Shown piece after piece: positions 24,801-33,350 of a DNA stretch of 64,000 nucleotides (its first letter is position 1; every line of letters starts with the position of its first letter). The notes under the pieces were generated by a model. The model ran no database searches, was not told where the DNA came from, and worked only from the letters and a program-made list of their open reading frames with translations. The translations under genes and the position numbers were made by a program. The DNA is from Fodinibius halophilus (lineage in GTDB: Bacteria > Bacteroidota > Rhodothermia > Balneolales > Balneolaceae), in NCBI RefSeq assembly GCF_011059105.1, contig NZ_JAALLS010000010.1:85404-149403 (forward strand), written 5' to 3'.

Positions 24801-25244
24801 CTTTTTCATAGCCACTTGTAGTTGTATAATATGGGTGAACTCGTGACTTATAACATCCCATAGCCAATCGTGCGAACCGCGAAGGGGACTGTTTAGGGCC
24901 GGTACCCATATTTCGATCTGATTGTCAAAGAAATATGCTGCGCCATTGGAATAATCCTGCCGATCATTAAGGATAATGTCTATTTTGGTATCAGGCTCAT
25001 ATTGGTATAACGAGGTAATAGTGGGATATACTTCTTCAGCTATTCTCGAAGTAACTTGTGCCGATCGGCTATTTCCTTTTTGGAAATGAACCTGGAAATG
25101 TTCGCTCTCTACAGTATACCAGGGCAAATGGTTTTGCGGGTAACTGTATTGGGATGGTGAAAGTTGTGCCCACGCGGGGGTGGATAGGCCTGCAAATGCG
25201 ATCACAGAAATAAGGAAGATGATATGCAGAGATCGGTTTATCAT
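21879..25244 (-). CDS. Secreted gluzincin peptidase / TolB-like propeller / outer-membrane barrel protein
   Basis: A 1121-residue three-part protein. After a signal peptide (cleaved near AWAQ, residue 27) comes a peptidase-MA-like zinc domain: HEFTH at 134-138 and the third ligand in PAWFAEGVAQY (E194). Next is a WD40-like/TolB beta-propeller (about 320-640) with repeats of the form PDGNKIAYLS, PDGQSLIFS and PDGNIVYFAK. From about 690 the sequence alternates aromatic and polar residues, ending in an aromatic strand before a short tail, like a BamA/Omp85-type barrel. The zinc site is intact, so it may be an outer-membrane-anchored protease. Target unknown. It directly abuts the M6-like gene (0 bases). 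Confidence 0.85.
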   Translation of the reverse strand: MINRSLHIIFLISVIAFAGLSTPAWAQLSPSQYSYPQNHLPWYTVESEHFQVHFQKGNSRSAQVTSRIAEEVYPTITSLYQYEPDTKIDIILNDRQDYSNGAAYFFDNQIEIWVPALNSPLRGSHDWLWDVISHEFTHIIQLQVAMKKGRRLPALYFQWLSYSDVRRPDVLYGYPKGILTYPFATINVPAWFAEGVAQYQRKKLYHDFWDSHRDMLLRTALLNGSPISLDGMAFFTSKNALERERVYNQGFAFTSFMVQNYGESIIPKISNALAHNGAYTINEALHKATGTDAQQLFHTFIDNTTKNYTSAIAGQTFYSTNTIQDGGFFNFYPHLSPDGNKIAYLSNQNFRSSSTQLFIETLNDSARSQQAINIGVPHTSSPQKAKGHSQKPILKHIQSAFSFSPDGQSLIFSKQKLNQYGERYNDLFIYNIDTPHTQRLTHSKRLSSPIWHPTKKQAVAVQQTGGSSNISIIDLQSGSLKPLTNFTKGQHVYTPAWHPDGNIVYFAKADDYSRNIYRYDFEEHTTVPVLHDSLTNYRDPFVDASGQYLYYAADPDGIFNIYRISLDEPSPDPQKLTNVLGGAFMPHQAGSKLYFSEFKADGYAISAIDLSTVKQTVKTEYDRSAIALKTLEELPDRTNLKHITAISPAELQKLGQSDSLTLDITGKAKHNPPVLTTYKNNYTSFSFYPVLRFDNYSKKHGSNGRLLTAGRFGDLGKNLLRDLKIGTYFSSREVTDNLTVFGGALFGIASEPSSGIGNFFSPSRLTDLDRDLFTIIEHSGLPFIEKRWSPTISVELYNMRRNVSNGLTIEEFPCTSCLPDTTSADIAYNIWEANLYLRSKINRHNLVEIGARYSPYEVQTDGFFSRELQQFIPSSSSEYYKGTTFTAAHVYENVLRYPHSDVAPVGLKTLIRYSYEPSKLLDEYEIEDNTLLPVYETVKNHSLEATVRFGYPLSNSSSLGIYGRGFSYVNAPNDAFYLDYIGGFTGMRSYPYFAIGGNSTAMTQLSYNVPLIRNINHQLGRHSLDKLYLRLFGEVGNGWGGPLANNTTVKTGLGAELRFAFNSYYLFPLKLFISSAYGFNNFDINLPDEFITQSSGSTVQYGNEFIFHFGLTFDFDVLNND

Positions 25245-28200
25245 TTAATGAACAACCACCATTTTGATCATTTTTTGGTTTTTCTCTCCATTTACTGTTG
25301 CGGTAATCATTGCAAAATATAATCCGCTGCTCCAGTTTTGTGTATTAATGCGATGTTCTTCGGGGGCATTTCCGGTTGTTTGAATACGTTTATCGAAGAC
25401 CACAGACCCACTGCTGGTAATGATTTTAATATCTACATATCCAGGTTTTGAGGTTTGAAAACGTATATTCGAGTAATTATTTGCCGGGTTGGGCCAATTG
25501 TAGGTCTCTTTTTTTACTAAGATCTCTGATCCCGGGTTGCCGGTAGGGGGAGGTTGGGCATTGAGGGAACCGGATATTTTATTGTATGAAGAATTGCCGT
25601 ACCTACTGCCCCATAGCACATCATCAATAGAGGCAAGTTGCCAAGCTTTCAGTTCCCCTTTGTGGCTAATGGCATATAACGTATTATTACTTAAAATGGG
25701 ATGTATAGGAGCATTGTTATTTTTTGATATTCCCCCTACATAGAGAGGAAAACCTTCGATGGGTTTGCCTTGGCTGTTATAGGCATGAATGTTTATTCCA
25801 AGGCTATCTTGTGTTGGGAGATAAAGACGATGGTGCTCTGAATTTTTGATGCTTGCAACAAGAGGTGTTCCGGTAAAAGAGCTCCCCGGCGGGGGTTCCA
25901 GGGGAAAGTGAGATAGCATTGCACCATTACTATTTCGTGCTTCAAGAGTGCCTGTTTTCTTATTGATATATAAAAAATCCAGCCGGTTATCGTTATTGAT
26001 GTCGACCATTGCAGGCCAACCAATAGCTGTATTTTTGACGAGATAGTGGGGAGAAGAATCACGAGAGTCGTAAAGCACCAGGCTGTTATCTGTTATCAGG
26101 AAAAAACCAGATTGTGATGTCGAGAGCTGAATTGTCCCGGTGTACATACGGTTGGTAGAAGAGGGTATACTATAGGTATCTTGAGCAGGGAGTATTTGGA
26201 GCTCTCTGTCAGTTAGTTGGGCATAACGGCCATCAATTGTATGTGAACGCTGAAGAGGAGCATCAAGGGGAGACAAGAATGACCCGTCTGATAGATCAAG
26301 ACGTTGGGGAGTAAAATCGAGTAGCAGGGTTTGGTCATCCAATGAACTGATAAACCCGTTGTTTGCCTCAGCTTGGCTGCTCCAATTATTGACCCACTGC
26401 GTGCCATCCCATCGCCAAGACATTACATTGATGGTATTTGATGTAGGTTCCTCTGCTAAAACGAGGGAACGTCCCAGGTATGGCTGTTGTGGTGTAGCTG
26501 ACTGAAAATCAAAAATAGGGGTACTATTACTTGATAAGCGAATAGCATAGGTTGATTGCTGGCTGGGGACAATCAAAAAAGAGTCGGACGAACTGTGATA
26601 AAGGGAAAGTTCCATTGGGTAGGATCGGTTGTATGCCTCCACTTGATCTGAATAGGTTTTTTGATCCGGAACGGTATCATGTGGAAGTGAAACAGGAGTG
26701 ATATTGCCAGATGAAAGTGGACGTATATTGAATGTGGCTACCGGTTTATTATCCGAAAAATCATAGAGTTCAAAAAAACTTTGTGCTCCTGAATTGCTTT
26801 GGTTGGCTGGGTGGGTGTCCGGACCAAAACGGTTCTCATATAGTGTTAGCGTATCACCCGAGGCGGTAATCACAGAGGCGTTGTTGTTTTTCCACCAAAA
26901 ATCAAAGGCTGTACCCCGAGCTTGGGAACTGAAGTTGCTGTTAGCGGCTCTTCCGATATCCTGGGCTCCATCAGCTTCTTCGAGATCTACTCCCCGACGT
27001 TGAGGATTGGCATTTACTGTTTGGGATCTAAGAGATTCATTGATTACCGCTTCATCGATATGCCAAATAAGGATACCGCCGTTCAACAGACGATCATCAT
27101 CGGTATCATCTTCGCCATCAGGCCCCACTGCCATACCTCCAGGCAGACTCCAGTCGAAACTACTAACATCGGTAACTACCCCAGCCTCAAACAGGTCCGT
27201 AAATCCATCCGTTTGATTAACAAAGGTTTGGTTGTCATTTGTGAACGTCTGTTTTTCTACATCTCCCCCAGGTGTTTCAATAGTAAGAGTAACCCCATTT
27301 TTATTTGGATCGCGATGGCGATTTTCAATCAAAAAGTATTCGTTGCCAGATAGGTTATATTTTGCAATGCTATTATTCTGATACAATCCAGAAGCCGGAA
27401 GTGATATGTTGCCAGAGGTACTTTTATTGATAGTAAAAGGGTTTTGCCATCCCAAAAAAAACTTTTCCCAGGCCGATGGCTCGGGCGGAAATATTCCTTG
27501 GTACGAAAAAAAGCTTTCTCCGTCCATTAGCCCGAATCGGCCGATACCCGATTCTCCGGTCTCGGTATTAAATAAGTCGGGTAGCCCCAGATAGCTACCG
27601 ATAGAGGCACTCAGTAGTCCATTGAGGGATAGTTGCAATACAAATTGTTGGCCTGTGATATCTTCACCGGGACGTGAAAGCGTGCGGGGTAAAACTATAG
27701 AATTAGTAATACGAAATGAACTGTTGTTAATTGCAAATCCATCAAAGGAAGGGATATTAAGAAGGTCACCTAATGTTTGTTTGCCCATATACAGCGAGGG
27801 GATATCCTGTGGAGTCTTATTCAGGCTGGTTCCGGTCAATTCAATATCGCGACCTACTCCGCCGTGGAAAATAACAAAAGCTGTTGTTTCCGGATTTAAT
27901 GTATCGGTTGCCATACCGCCTTGTTGGCGTACCGTTTGCCAGGTATCAGAAACAAGTTTGGCAATTTTTTTATGACTGAAGTTCTTGCCGGTAGGCGAAT
28001 AGGATTCCATCTTTTTTGGAAGCTGGTAAATATTTTCTAACACATGATAGCCAATATGGATCTGCTGCCCCGATACTGTTTCAAAATAGTTTTTTGTAAA
28101 TTTGAGATGTTGTTCAAAATATTCCCGATTGTGGGGCAGGGGATCGATACGGATATCCGGAGAATTAAGATAGGATAGGTTGCCATTTTGAAATGTGCCA

Positions 28201-28415
28201 TCTCCGGTGGTAAGACGATTTTCGTCGGGCTGAAATTGAACACGAACGCCGATAATGGTCAGGGAGTCGAGGGCTCGGGCTTCTAAAGATGAGTGAGATG
28301 ATATAGCATGGCTTCGGGTGAGTTGTTGGGCCGTAGCAGAAAATATGCAAAAAAATAAAAGCATACTCACAGGGAGTATGCTTTTGATTATCTTACTTTC
28401 ACGATCTTTCTCCAT
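25245..28415 (-). CDS. M6-like secreted protein without zinc site, T9SS type A sorting tail
   Basis: A 1056-residue exported protein. Signal peptide to about residue 29, then a domain recognisable as M6 (immune inhibitor A-like) peptidase by IGSYLGLPDLFN, FGLMDGES, GILIWHIDEAVINE and GVDLEEADGAQDIG. In active M6 enzymes LGLPDL follows a zinc-binding HExxH; here the equivalent residues 270-274 are A-S-I-G-S, so the protease site is lost. The middle (about 560-960) looks like a repeat-rich beta domain. The last 80 residues, starting NWPNPANNYSNIRF and ending KMIKMVVVH, are a type A T9SS sorting domain, so it should be secreted through type IX and anchored or released. PorV is encoded next door. 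Confidence 0.87.
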   Translation of the reverse strand: MEKDRESKIIKSILPVSMLLFFCIFSATAQQLTRSHAISSHSSLEARALDSLTIIGVRVQFQPDENRLTTGDGTFQNGNLSYLNSPDIRIDPLPHNREYFEQHLKFTKNYFETVSGQQIHIGYHVLENIYQLPKKMESYSPTGKNFSHKKIAKLVSDTWQTVRQQGGMATDTLNPETTAFVIFHGGVGRDIELTGTSLNKTPQDIPSLYMGKQTLGDLLNIPSFDGFAINNSSFRITNSIVLPRTLSRPGEDITGQQFVLQLSLNGLLSASIGSYLGLPDLFNTETGESGIGRFGLMDGESFFSYQGIFPPEPSAWEKFFLGWQNPFTINKSTSGNISLPASGLYQNNSIAKYNLSGNEYFLIENRHRDPNKNGVTLTIETPGGDVEKQTFTNDNQTFVNQTDGFTDLFEAGVVTDVSSFDWSLPGGMAVGPDGEDDTDDDRLLNGGILIWHIDEAVINESLRSQTVNANPQRRGVDLEEADGAQDIGRAANSNFSSQARGTAFDFWWKNNNASVITASGDTLTLYENRFGPDTHPANQSNSGAQSFFELYDFSDNKPVATFNIRPLSSGNITPVSLPHDTVPDQKTYSDQVEAYNRSYPMELSLYHSSSDSFLIVPSQQSTYAIRLSSNSTPIFDFQSATPQQPYLGRSLVLAEEPTSNTINVMSWRWDGTQWVNNWSSQAEANNGFISSLDDQTLLLDFTPQRLDLSDGSFLSPLDAPLQRSHTIDGRYAQLTDRELQILPAQDTYSIPSSTNRMYTGTIQLSTSQSGFFLITDNSLVLYDSRDSSPHYLVKNTAIGWPAMVDINNDNRLDFLYINKKTGTLEARNSNGAMLSHFPLEPPPGSSFTGTPLVASIKNSEHHRLYLPTQDSLGINIHAYNSQGKPIEGFPLYVGGISKNNNAPIHPILSNNTLYAISHKGELKAWQLASIDDVLWGSRYGNSSYNKISGSLNAQPPPTGNPGSEILVKKETYNWPNPANNYSNIRFQTSKPGYVDIKIITSSGSVVFDKRIQTTGNAPEEHRINTQNWSSGLYFAMITATVNGEKNQKMIKMVVVH

Positions 28416-28443
28416 TAAGCCAAGTTCAATCCTGAGTTGTTGG

Positions 28444-29559
28444 TTAGAAGTTCAGGACTAAGCCAAATCGTGTGGTATTTGCCAAAGGGTGATTTTCATC
28501 TCCCAGGGTATAGATATAGCTAAAGTCGATACCCACAAACTTGTATCGCAGACCAGCTCCCAAGGTCATAAATTGGCGATCGCCATTATTAGGATCTTCA
28601 TAGTAATAGCCGGTTCGTACAGCGAATAGGTCATTGTACCAATATTCCAAGCCTGTGGCGATCATAAGCTGTTGTGCTAATGAAAGAGTAACAGGATCGG
28701 TAGAAGGGTCACCATCGGTATCTCTTTTAAGGCTGTCCCAGGAATTAAATATGGCACCGATAGGGCCTTCAGGATTGCCATCAGAATTTAAGCGAGCCAT
28801 TATTTTTGAAATGTCGTTGGTAATGGTAATAGTATTAATCCCCTTATTATCAAGGCCAGTAGTAAATGCCCACCCTACCCGAAGGACGGTTGGCAGCGGG
28901 TCTTTTTGACCATTATCGATATAGGTCATATTTGGCCCAATATTTGAGAGATTCAAGCCGGCATTAAAATTGGCATCCTGACGCAAAAATTTAAAAGTGT
29001 TTGATTGATACATAGCTGCAATATCTACGCCAATACTGGAACCGGGATTAATTTGTTGTTCATCCACTTTACCATCAGCCAGACTACTATAAATAAATCG
29101 GACTCCGGAACCCAATGACCAATTTTCATTAAGTTTTAACCCGTATGAAAGTCCGGCAGCGAGTTCATAACTGTTAAAACGACCAAGATTATTACCTTCG
29201 GTACTTGTTCTTATCTGTTCACCAAGGTTCAAATAGGTGATATGTGCACCAAAGGTTCCAATATCTTTAACATGATATTTGCCAACGAGATAGTCATAAA
29301 AAAGGTCGGCATTAAATCGGGGTAGCCATTCACTGTGGGTAACACTTATTTGGTTCCCTTTCTGGAAAGCAAGTCCTGCGGGATTCCAGAATACCGCCGA
29401 GGCATTATCAGCAAGAGCAACCCCTGTATTTCCCATTCCGGCGGCCCGTGAATCAGGTTCAATTTGTAGAAATGGAACTGCAGTTATCCCCACCTGGGCA
29501 GAAGATATACTAACTGTTAGTAGAAGTAATGATAAAACTGAAAGTACTTTCTTAATCAT
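28444..29559 (-). CDS. porV: PorV/PorQ-family outer-membrane protein (type IX secretion)
   Basis: A 371-residue outer-membrane barrel with signal peptide (SVLSLLLLTVSISSAQ). The hallmark is the N-terminal AVPFLQIEPDSRAAGMGNTGVALADNASAVFWNPAGLAF, residues about 30-68, as in PorV/LptO. PorV shuttles T9SS cargo carrying the C-terminal domain from the SprA translocon to the PorU sortase at the surface. It terminates in an aromatic strand (TRFGLVLNF). I use the ATG at 29559; a TTG at 29571 would add four residues. Its neighbour 29 bases downstream is a T9SS cargo-type protein, which supports the assignment. A PorQ-like paralogue cannot be excluded. Confidence 0.85.
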   Translation of the reverse strand: MIKKVLSVLSLLLLTVSISSAQVGITAVPFLQIEPDSRAAGMGNTGVALADNASAVFWNPAGLAFQKGNQISVTHSEWLPRFNADLFYDYLVGKYHVKDIGTFGAHITYLNLGEQIRTSTEGNNLGRFNSYELAAGLSYGLKLNENWSLGSGVRFIYSSLADGKVDEQQINPGSSIGVDIAAMYQSNTFKFLRQDANFNAGLNLSNIGPNMTYIDNGQKDPLPTVLRVGWAFTTGLDNKGINTITITNDISKIMARLNSDGNPEGPIGAIFNSWDSLKRDTDGDPSTDPVTLSLAQQLMIATGLEYWYNDLFAVRTGYYYEDPNNGDRQFMTLGAGLRYKFVGIDFSYIYTLGDENHPLANTTRFGLVLNF

Positions 29560-29687
29560 AAGATCAGGCAATTATAAATCATTTATGTGTATAAAAAACG
29601 ATCAAGCGAAATATAACTTCGTAAATTTCTCCCTTGATTACCAATAATTGTAATAGTATAAATGTATCATAATATTTTAAAATAAAA

Positions 29688-29717
29688 AAGGCGGGACAAC
29701 CAGAGTTATCCCGCCTT
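29688..29717 (-). terminator. Intrinsic terminator after the thiolase
   Basis: A 12-bp GC-rich stem with one mismatch (arms 29688-29699 and 29706-29717, 6-base loop). Read on the - strand it is followed by CCTTTTTTATTTT, ending the transcript of the thiolase at 29740. Confidence 0.85.
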
Positions 29718-29739
29718 CATACAATGGGTATACAGAAGT

Positions 29740-30921
29740 TTAAGATAGCATCTCAATTACCATTGCCGATGCTCCGCCTCCTCCATTACAGATTCCGGCG
29801 CAACCATATTTGCCACCTGTCCTTTTGAGAGCATGTACCAGGGTTACCATAATACGTGTGCCGGAACATCCGATGGGGTGCCCGATACTAACTGCGCCCC
29901 CGTGGATGTTGACTTTTTCAGGGGCTAACTCCAGGATCTGGTTATTAGCTAATGCAACAACTGAAAAGGCTTCATTCACTTCAAAGAGGTCAATATCATC
30001 TTTTGTTAGCGACGCCCGTTCCATGGCAATGGGCATGGCGTCAGCAGGGGCAGTGGTGAACCATTCAGGTTGTTTTGCCGCACTGGATTGACTTAAAATA
30101 CGGGCAATAGGTTTTAGGTCTAACTCCTCAGCCTTTTCTTCAGTCATCAGTAGTACGGCTGCTGCCCCATCATTAATACTGCTGGCATTAGCAGGGGTTA
30201 CCGTTCCTTCTTTGTCGAAAACAGGACGCAGGTTTGGAATTTTATCATAGTTAACCCGCTGTAGCTCATCATCCATTTTTACTTTGGTGACATTGCCTTT
30301 GCGATCCTTAACCTTCATTTCAATAACTTCATCATCAAAATAACCTTCCTCGTGTGCGTTAATAGCACGTTTGTACGATTCGATAGCAAACTCATCTTGC
30401 TGTTCGCGGCTAATATTACATTCATCAGCACAAATTTCAGCAGCATTACCCATGTGGAAATCGTTATATACATCCCAAAGACCATCTTTGATGATGCCAT
30501 CTTTAGCTTCGGCATGGCCTAGTTTAGAACCAAAACGATGCTTTTCAAGGTAATATGGCACGTTACTCATGCTCTCCATGCCACCGGCCACAATAACATC
30601 TGCTTCGTTGAGCTTGATTTGATTTGCAGCGATCATAATTGCCTTCATACCTGAAGCACATACCTTATTAACAGTAGTTGAAGGGGTGAGTTCAGATAAG
30701 CCGGCTTTTAAGGCCGCTTGGCGTGCCGGGGCCTGACCTATACCTGCTGTTAGTACATTTCCAAAAACCACTTCTTGGATTTCTTCGGGGTCTATACCAG
30801 TTGTACGAATGATTTCTGTAATAGTAGTAGCCCCGAGCTCAGGTGCGGAATAGGAAGAAAGACTTCCTCCAAAAGATCCCACCGGCGTTCGTTTGGCTTC
30901 AACAATAACTACATTTCTCAT
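29740..30921 (-). CDS. Acetyl-CoA C-acetyltransferase (thiolase)
   Basis: A 393-residue thiolase, paralogous to that at 7469 but closer to biosynthetic acetoacetyl-CoA thiolases (AtoB/PhaA-like). The nucleophile is C88 in NKVCASGMKAI; NEAFSVVA, GGAVSIGHPIGCSGTR and the C-terminal GCAGICNGGGGASA complete the site. It would condense two acetyl-CoA or cleave acetoacetyl-CoA. It follows the cystathionine synthase-like gene on the same strand by 42 bases and ends at a strong terminator. Confidence 0.93.
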   Translation of the reverse strand: MRNVVIVEAKRTPVGSFGGSLSSYSAPELGATTITEIIRTTGIDPEEIQEVVFGNVLTAGIGQAPARQAALKAGLSELTPSTTVNKVCASGMKAIMIAANQIKLNEADVIVAGGMESMSNVPYYLEKHRFGSKLGHAEAKDGIIKDGLWDVYNDFHMGNAAEICADECNISREQQDEFAIESYKRAINAHEEGYFDDEVIEMKVKDRKGNVTKVKMDDELQRVNYDKIPNLRPVFDKEGTVTPANASSINDGAAAVLLMTEEKAEELDLKPIARILSQSSAAKQPEWFTTAPADAMPIAMERASLTKDDIDLFEVNEAFSVVALANNQILELAPEKVNIHGGAVSIGHPIGCSGTRIMVTLVHALKRTGGKYGCAGICNGGGGASAMVIEMLS

Positions 30922-30963
30922 AGTAAAAAGATTATGGTTAATATATTTAATTCAATTAGAGCC

Positions 30964-32103
30964 TTACGCGAAGGCTTGATTAAGACCTTCAATAAGGTCT
31001 TCTGCATCTTCAATTCCAACAGACAGGCGAATCAGGGAATCTTTAAGGCCAGCCTTTTGACGTACCTCTTTAGGAATTGAGCCGTGTGTCATAGAAGCAG
31101 GATGGCTAATTAAAGATTCAACACCTCCCAGACTCTCGGCAAGCGTAAAAATGGAGGTTCTGCTCATAAATTCTTGAGCCTCTTCAATTGAATCGTCTTT
31201 CAAAGAGAATGAAACCATCGCACCAAAATCACTCATCTGTTTTTTTGCAATCTCATGTTGTCCGTGACTTTCAAGACCGGGGTAGATAACTTCATCAACG
31301 GCTTCATGGTTATCAAGAAATGCAGCTACTTTTTTTGCATTGTCGACCGATTGTTGAACACGAACAGACAAAGTTTTGATGCCACGTAAAGTTAAGTAGC
31401 AGTCCATAGGGCCCGGGACGGCACCGGTAGTTTTAACCTGGAACCGTAATTGCTCCATGATATCGGCATCTGAGGTAGCAACAGCACCGCCTATAATATC
31501 GGAGTGCCCACCCAAGTATTTCGTAGTTGAATGGAGTACGACGTCTGCTCCCAGGGATAATGGTTGTTGTAAATAAGGTGAGGCGAAAGTATTATCGACC
31601 AGAGAAGTGATATCGTTTTCATCTGCAAAAGAGGTTAATTCCTCAATATCTACTACTCTGAGTAGGGGGTTGGTGGGTGTTTCAATCCAAAGAAGCTTGG
31701 TTTTATCGGTTGCTGCTTCTTTGACTTCTTCAATATTGGTCATATCTACAAAAGAAAAGTCGATGCCGTAGGGGGCAAAAACTTCTGTAAAGAGGCGATA
31801 TGAACCACCATACAGATCATTGGATGCAATTACCTGATCGCCTGGGCGGTACATTTTTAGGACGGCATCCATAGCAGCGCAACCACTTGCAAAACAAGCA
31901 CATTGCTCGGCGCCTTCCAAACCGGCGATAAGCTTTTCTAAGGCCGTTCGTGTGGGGTTCCCTACACGGGCATAATCATAGCCTTTATTAACGTTTGGCG
32001 CTTCCTGTTTATATGTAGATGTTTGAAAGATCGGAGGCATTACTGCGCCCGAAGTTTCCTCCGGCTTTTGACCGGCATGTATTGTTTTGGTGTTAAATTT
32101 CAT
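30964..32103 (-). CDS. Cystathionine gamma-synthase / lyase family PLP enzyme
   Basis: A 379-residue Cys/Met-metabolism PLP enzyme. The Schiff-base Lys is in HSTTKYLGGHSD (about residue 195), with YDYARVGNPTR for the phosphate-binding loop from the partner subunit, FASGCAAMDA, WIETPTNPLLRVVDI and the C-terminal SLGGVESLISHPASMTH. These motifs are shared by MetB (O-acylhomoserine plus cysteine to cystathionine) and by the lyase; sequence alone does not choose. Length fits MetB. Starts 11 bases after the upstream TPR lipoprotein gene on the same strand. Confidence 0.88.
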   Translation of the reverse strand: MKFNTKTIHAGQKPEETSGAVMPPIFQTSTYKQEAPNVNKGYDYARVGNPTRTALEKLIAGLEGAEQCACFASGCAAMDAVLKMYRPGDQVIASNDLYGGSYRLFTEVFAPYGIDFSFVDMTNIEEVKEAATDKTKLLWIETPTNPLLRVVDIEELTSFADENDITSLVDNTFASPYLQQPLSLGADVVLHSTTKYLGGHSDIIGGAVATSDADIMEQLRFQVKTTGAVPGPMDCYLTLRGIKTLSVRVQQSVDNAKKVAAFLDNHEAVDEVIYPGLESHGQHEIAKKQMSDFGAMVSFSLKDDSIEEAQEFMSRTSIFTLAESLGGVESLISHPASMTHGSIPKEVRQKAGLKDSLIRLSVGIEDAEDLIEGLNQAFA

Positions 32104-32114
32104 TGCAAAAGAAT

Positions 32115-33323
32115 TTAATAATTGGATTTCGCTTTGCGAGCTTTCTCATGCATACCAAGATATGAATAGGCTTGGTATAGGTTTTGCCAAAGTGCTTTTT
32201 TCTTTGGATTTTCTTCAACTAATTCTTCTAGCAGAGGTAGAGAAGAAGTTAAATAAACTTTGATTTGTTCCTCAACCTTAGATTTCTCTTTCATGGTTAC
32301 AAGAGGTAAAATCTGCTGATAGTTTGAGGCACTATTATGGTAAAATTGAGCAAGCCGTTGTTTTAATTCTAAATTTGACGGATTCTGTTTTGTCAAAATT
32401 TTTAAGTGATTCTCGGCTTTACTGAGGAGTGAGTCAGCAGGGGAGATCGAAATATTACTGGTAGTATCAGAAGGTAAACTTCTTTTTAGAGAATCAAGGT
32501 GTTCGGTAGCAAGATAATAGAGTTCCGTTGCGAGGCTCTGTCTGTAAATAATATTTTGGGGCTTCTGATCAGCTAAATCTGTAAGCAGGCTTACCGCCTT
32601 TTGATGTTCATTGGCACTGATATAAGCGTTTGATAATCCATGAAGAAGGTTCAAAGACAGCTCGGGAGAGTCTCCTTCTTCATAAAGAGTAATAGCTTTT
32701 CGAGGATTATCATGGTTGAGATATAGAAATGTTAACTGATCCAGCAATGTAATTGGTAGCTCAGAGATGTTGTGCCTGGCTTTTTCCAGCAGTTCGATAG
32801 CTTTTTGGGGTTCCTGTGCCTTATAGAAAGCCTGTGCTCCCATTTTATATGAGATAGCACTATCGGGGATAAGTGTAGTAGCATTGGTAAAATATGCCGC
32901 TGCTTTCAAGTAAGAGGCAATACCAAGGGTGCTGTCGGATTGTATAATTTGTAGCCCCTGGTTGTGTTCATTGCTCCAACTAATACTAAGTAACTGCTGA
33001 ATTTGTTTCTTTCGTTCACCACTACCGTGAGTATGGGCGAGCTCGATATTTTTTTGGGCGTTGCGATAGTGTGGGGTCCGCTGTTTGGGAGCTTGGAACT
33101 TTTGCCCCAGTTTTATTTGATACTGACCTTTTTGATATAGTAGGGCAGATGAACTATCGGCAGATAGCCTCTGATTTATATCAGAAATATTCTTTTGTAG
33201 CTCAGCTGTGCTTATTTTTTTTTCGGTATTATCTGATTTTGAAGTTGAATTTAGCGCATTACAACTAATAAATAACCCGAATGCAAGCGCAAGGCTTGCA
33301 ATTCGGGTAGATAAATGATTCAT
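32115..33323 (-). CDS. TPR-repeat lipoprotein, paralogue A
   Basis: A 402-residue lipoprotein: signal peptide with lipobox LFISC at about residues 17-21, a low-complexity Ser/Lys/Glu spacer, and about seven helical pairs with TPR spacing (for example YKMGAQAFYKAQEPQKAIELLEKA and TLYEEGDSPELSLNLLHGLSNAYISANEHQKAVSLL). It resembles the protein at 33351 in order and in matched landmarks, including a shared EHNxG motif and the ending YLGMHEKARKAKSNY versus VLGMDKKAKEAMKKAG, so the two arose by tandem duplication. Presumed periplasmic scaffold; partner unknown. Confidence 0.82.
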   Translation of the reverse strand: MNHLSTRIASLALAFGLFISCNALNSTSKSDNTEKKISTAELQKNISDINQRLSADSSSALLYQKGQYQIKLGQKFQAPKQRTPHYRNAQKNIELAHTHGSGERKKQIQQLLSISWSNEHNQGLQIIQSDSTLGIASYLKAAAYFTNATTLIPDSAISYKMGAQAFYKAQEPQKAIELLEKARHNISELPITLLDQLTFLYLNHDNPRKAITLYEEGDSPELSLNLLHGLSNAYISANEHQKAVSLLTDLADQKPQNIIYRQSLATELYYLATEHLDSLKRSLPSDTTSNISISPADSLLSKAENHLKILTKQNPSNLELKQRLAQFYHNSASNYQQILPLVTMKEKSKVEEQIKVYLTSSLPLLEELVEENPKKKALWQNLYQAYSYLGMHEKARKAKSNY

Positions 33324-33350
33324 GAATAAAAAGGTTTAACTCTGGAAAGT

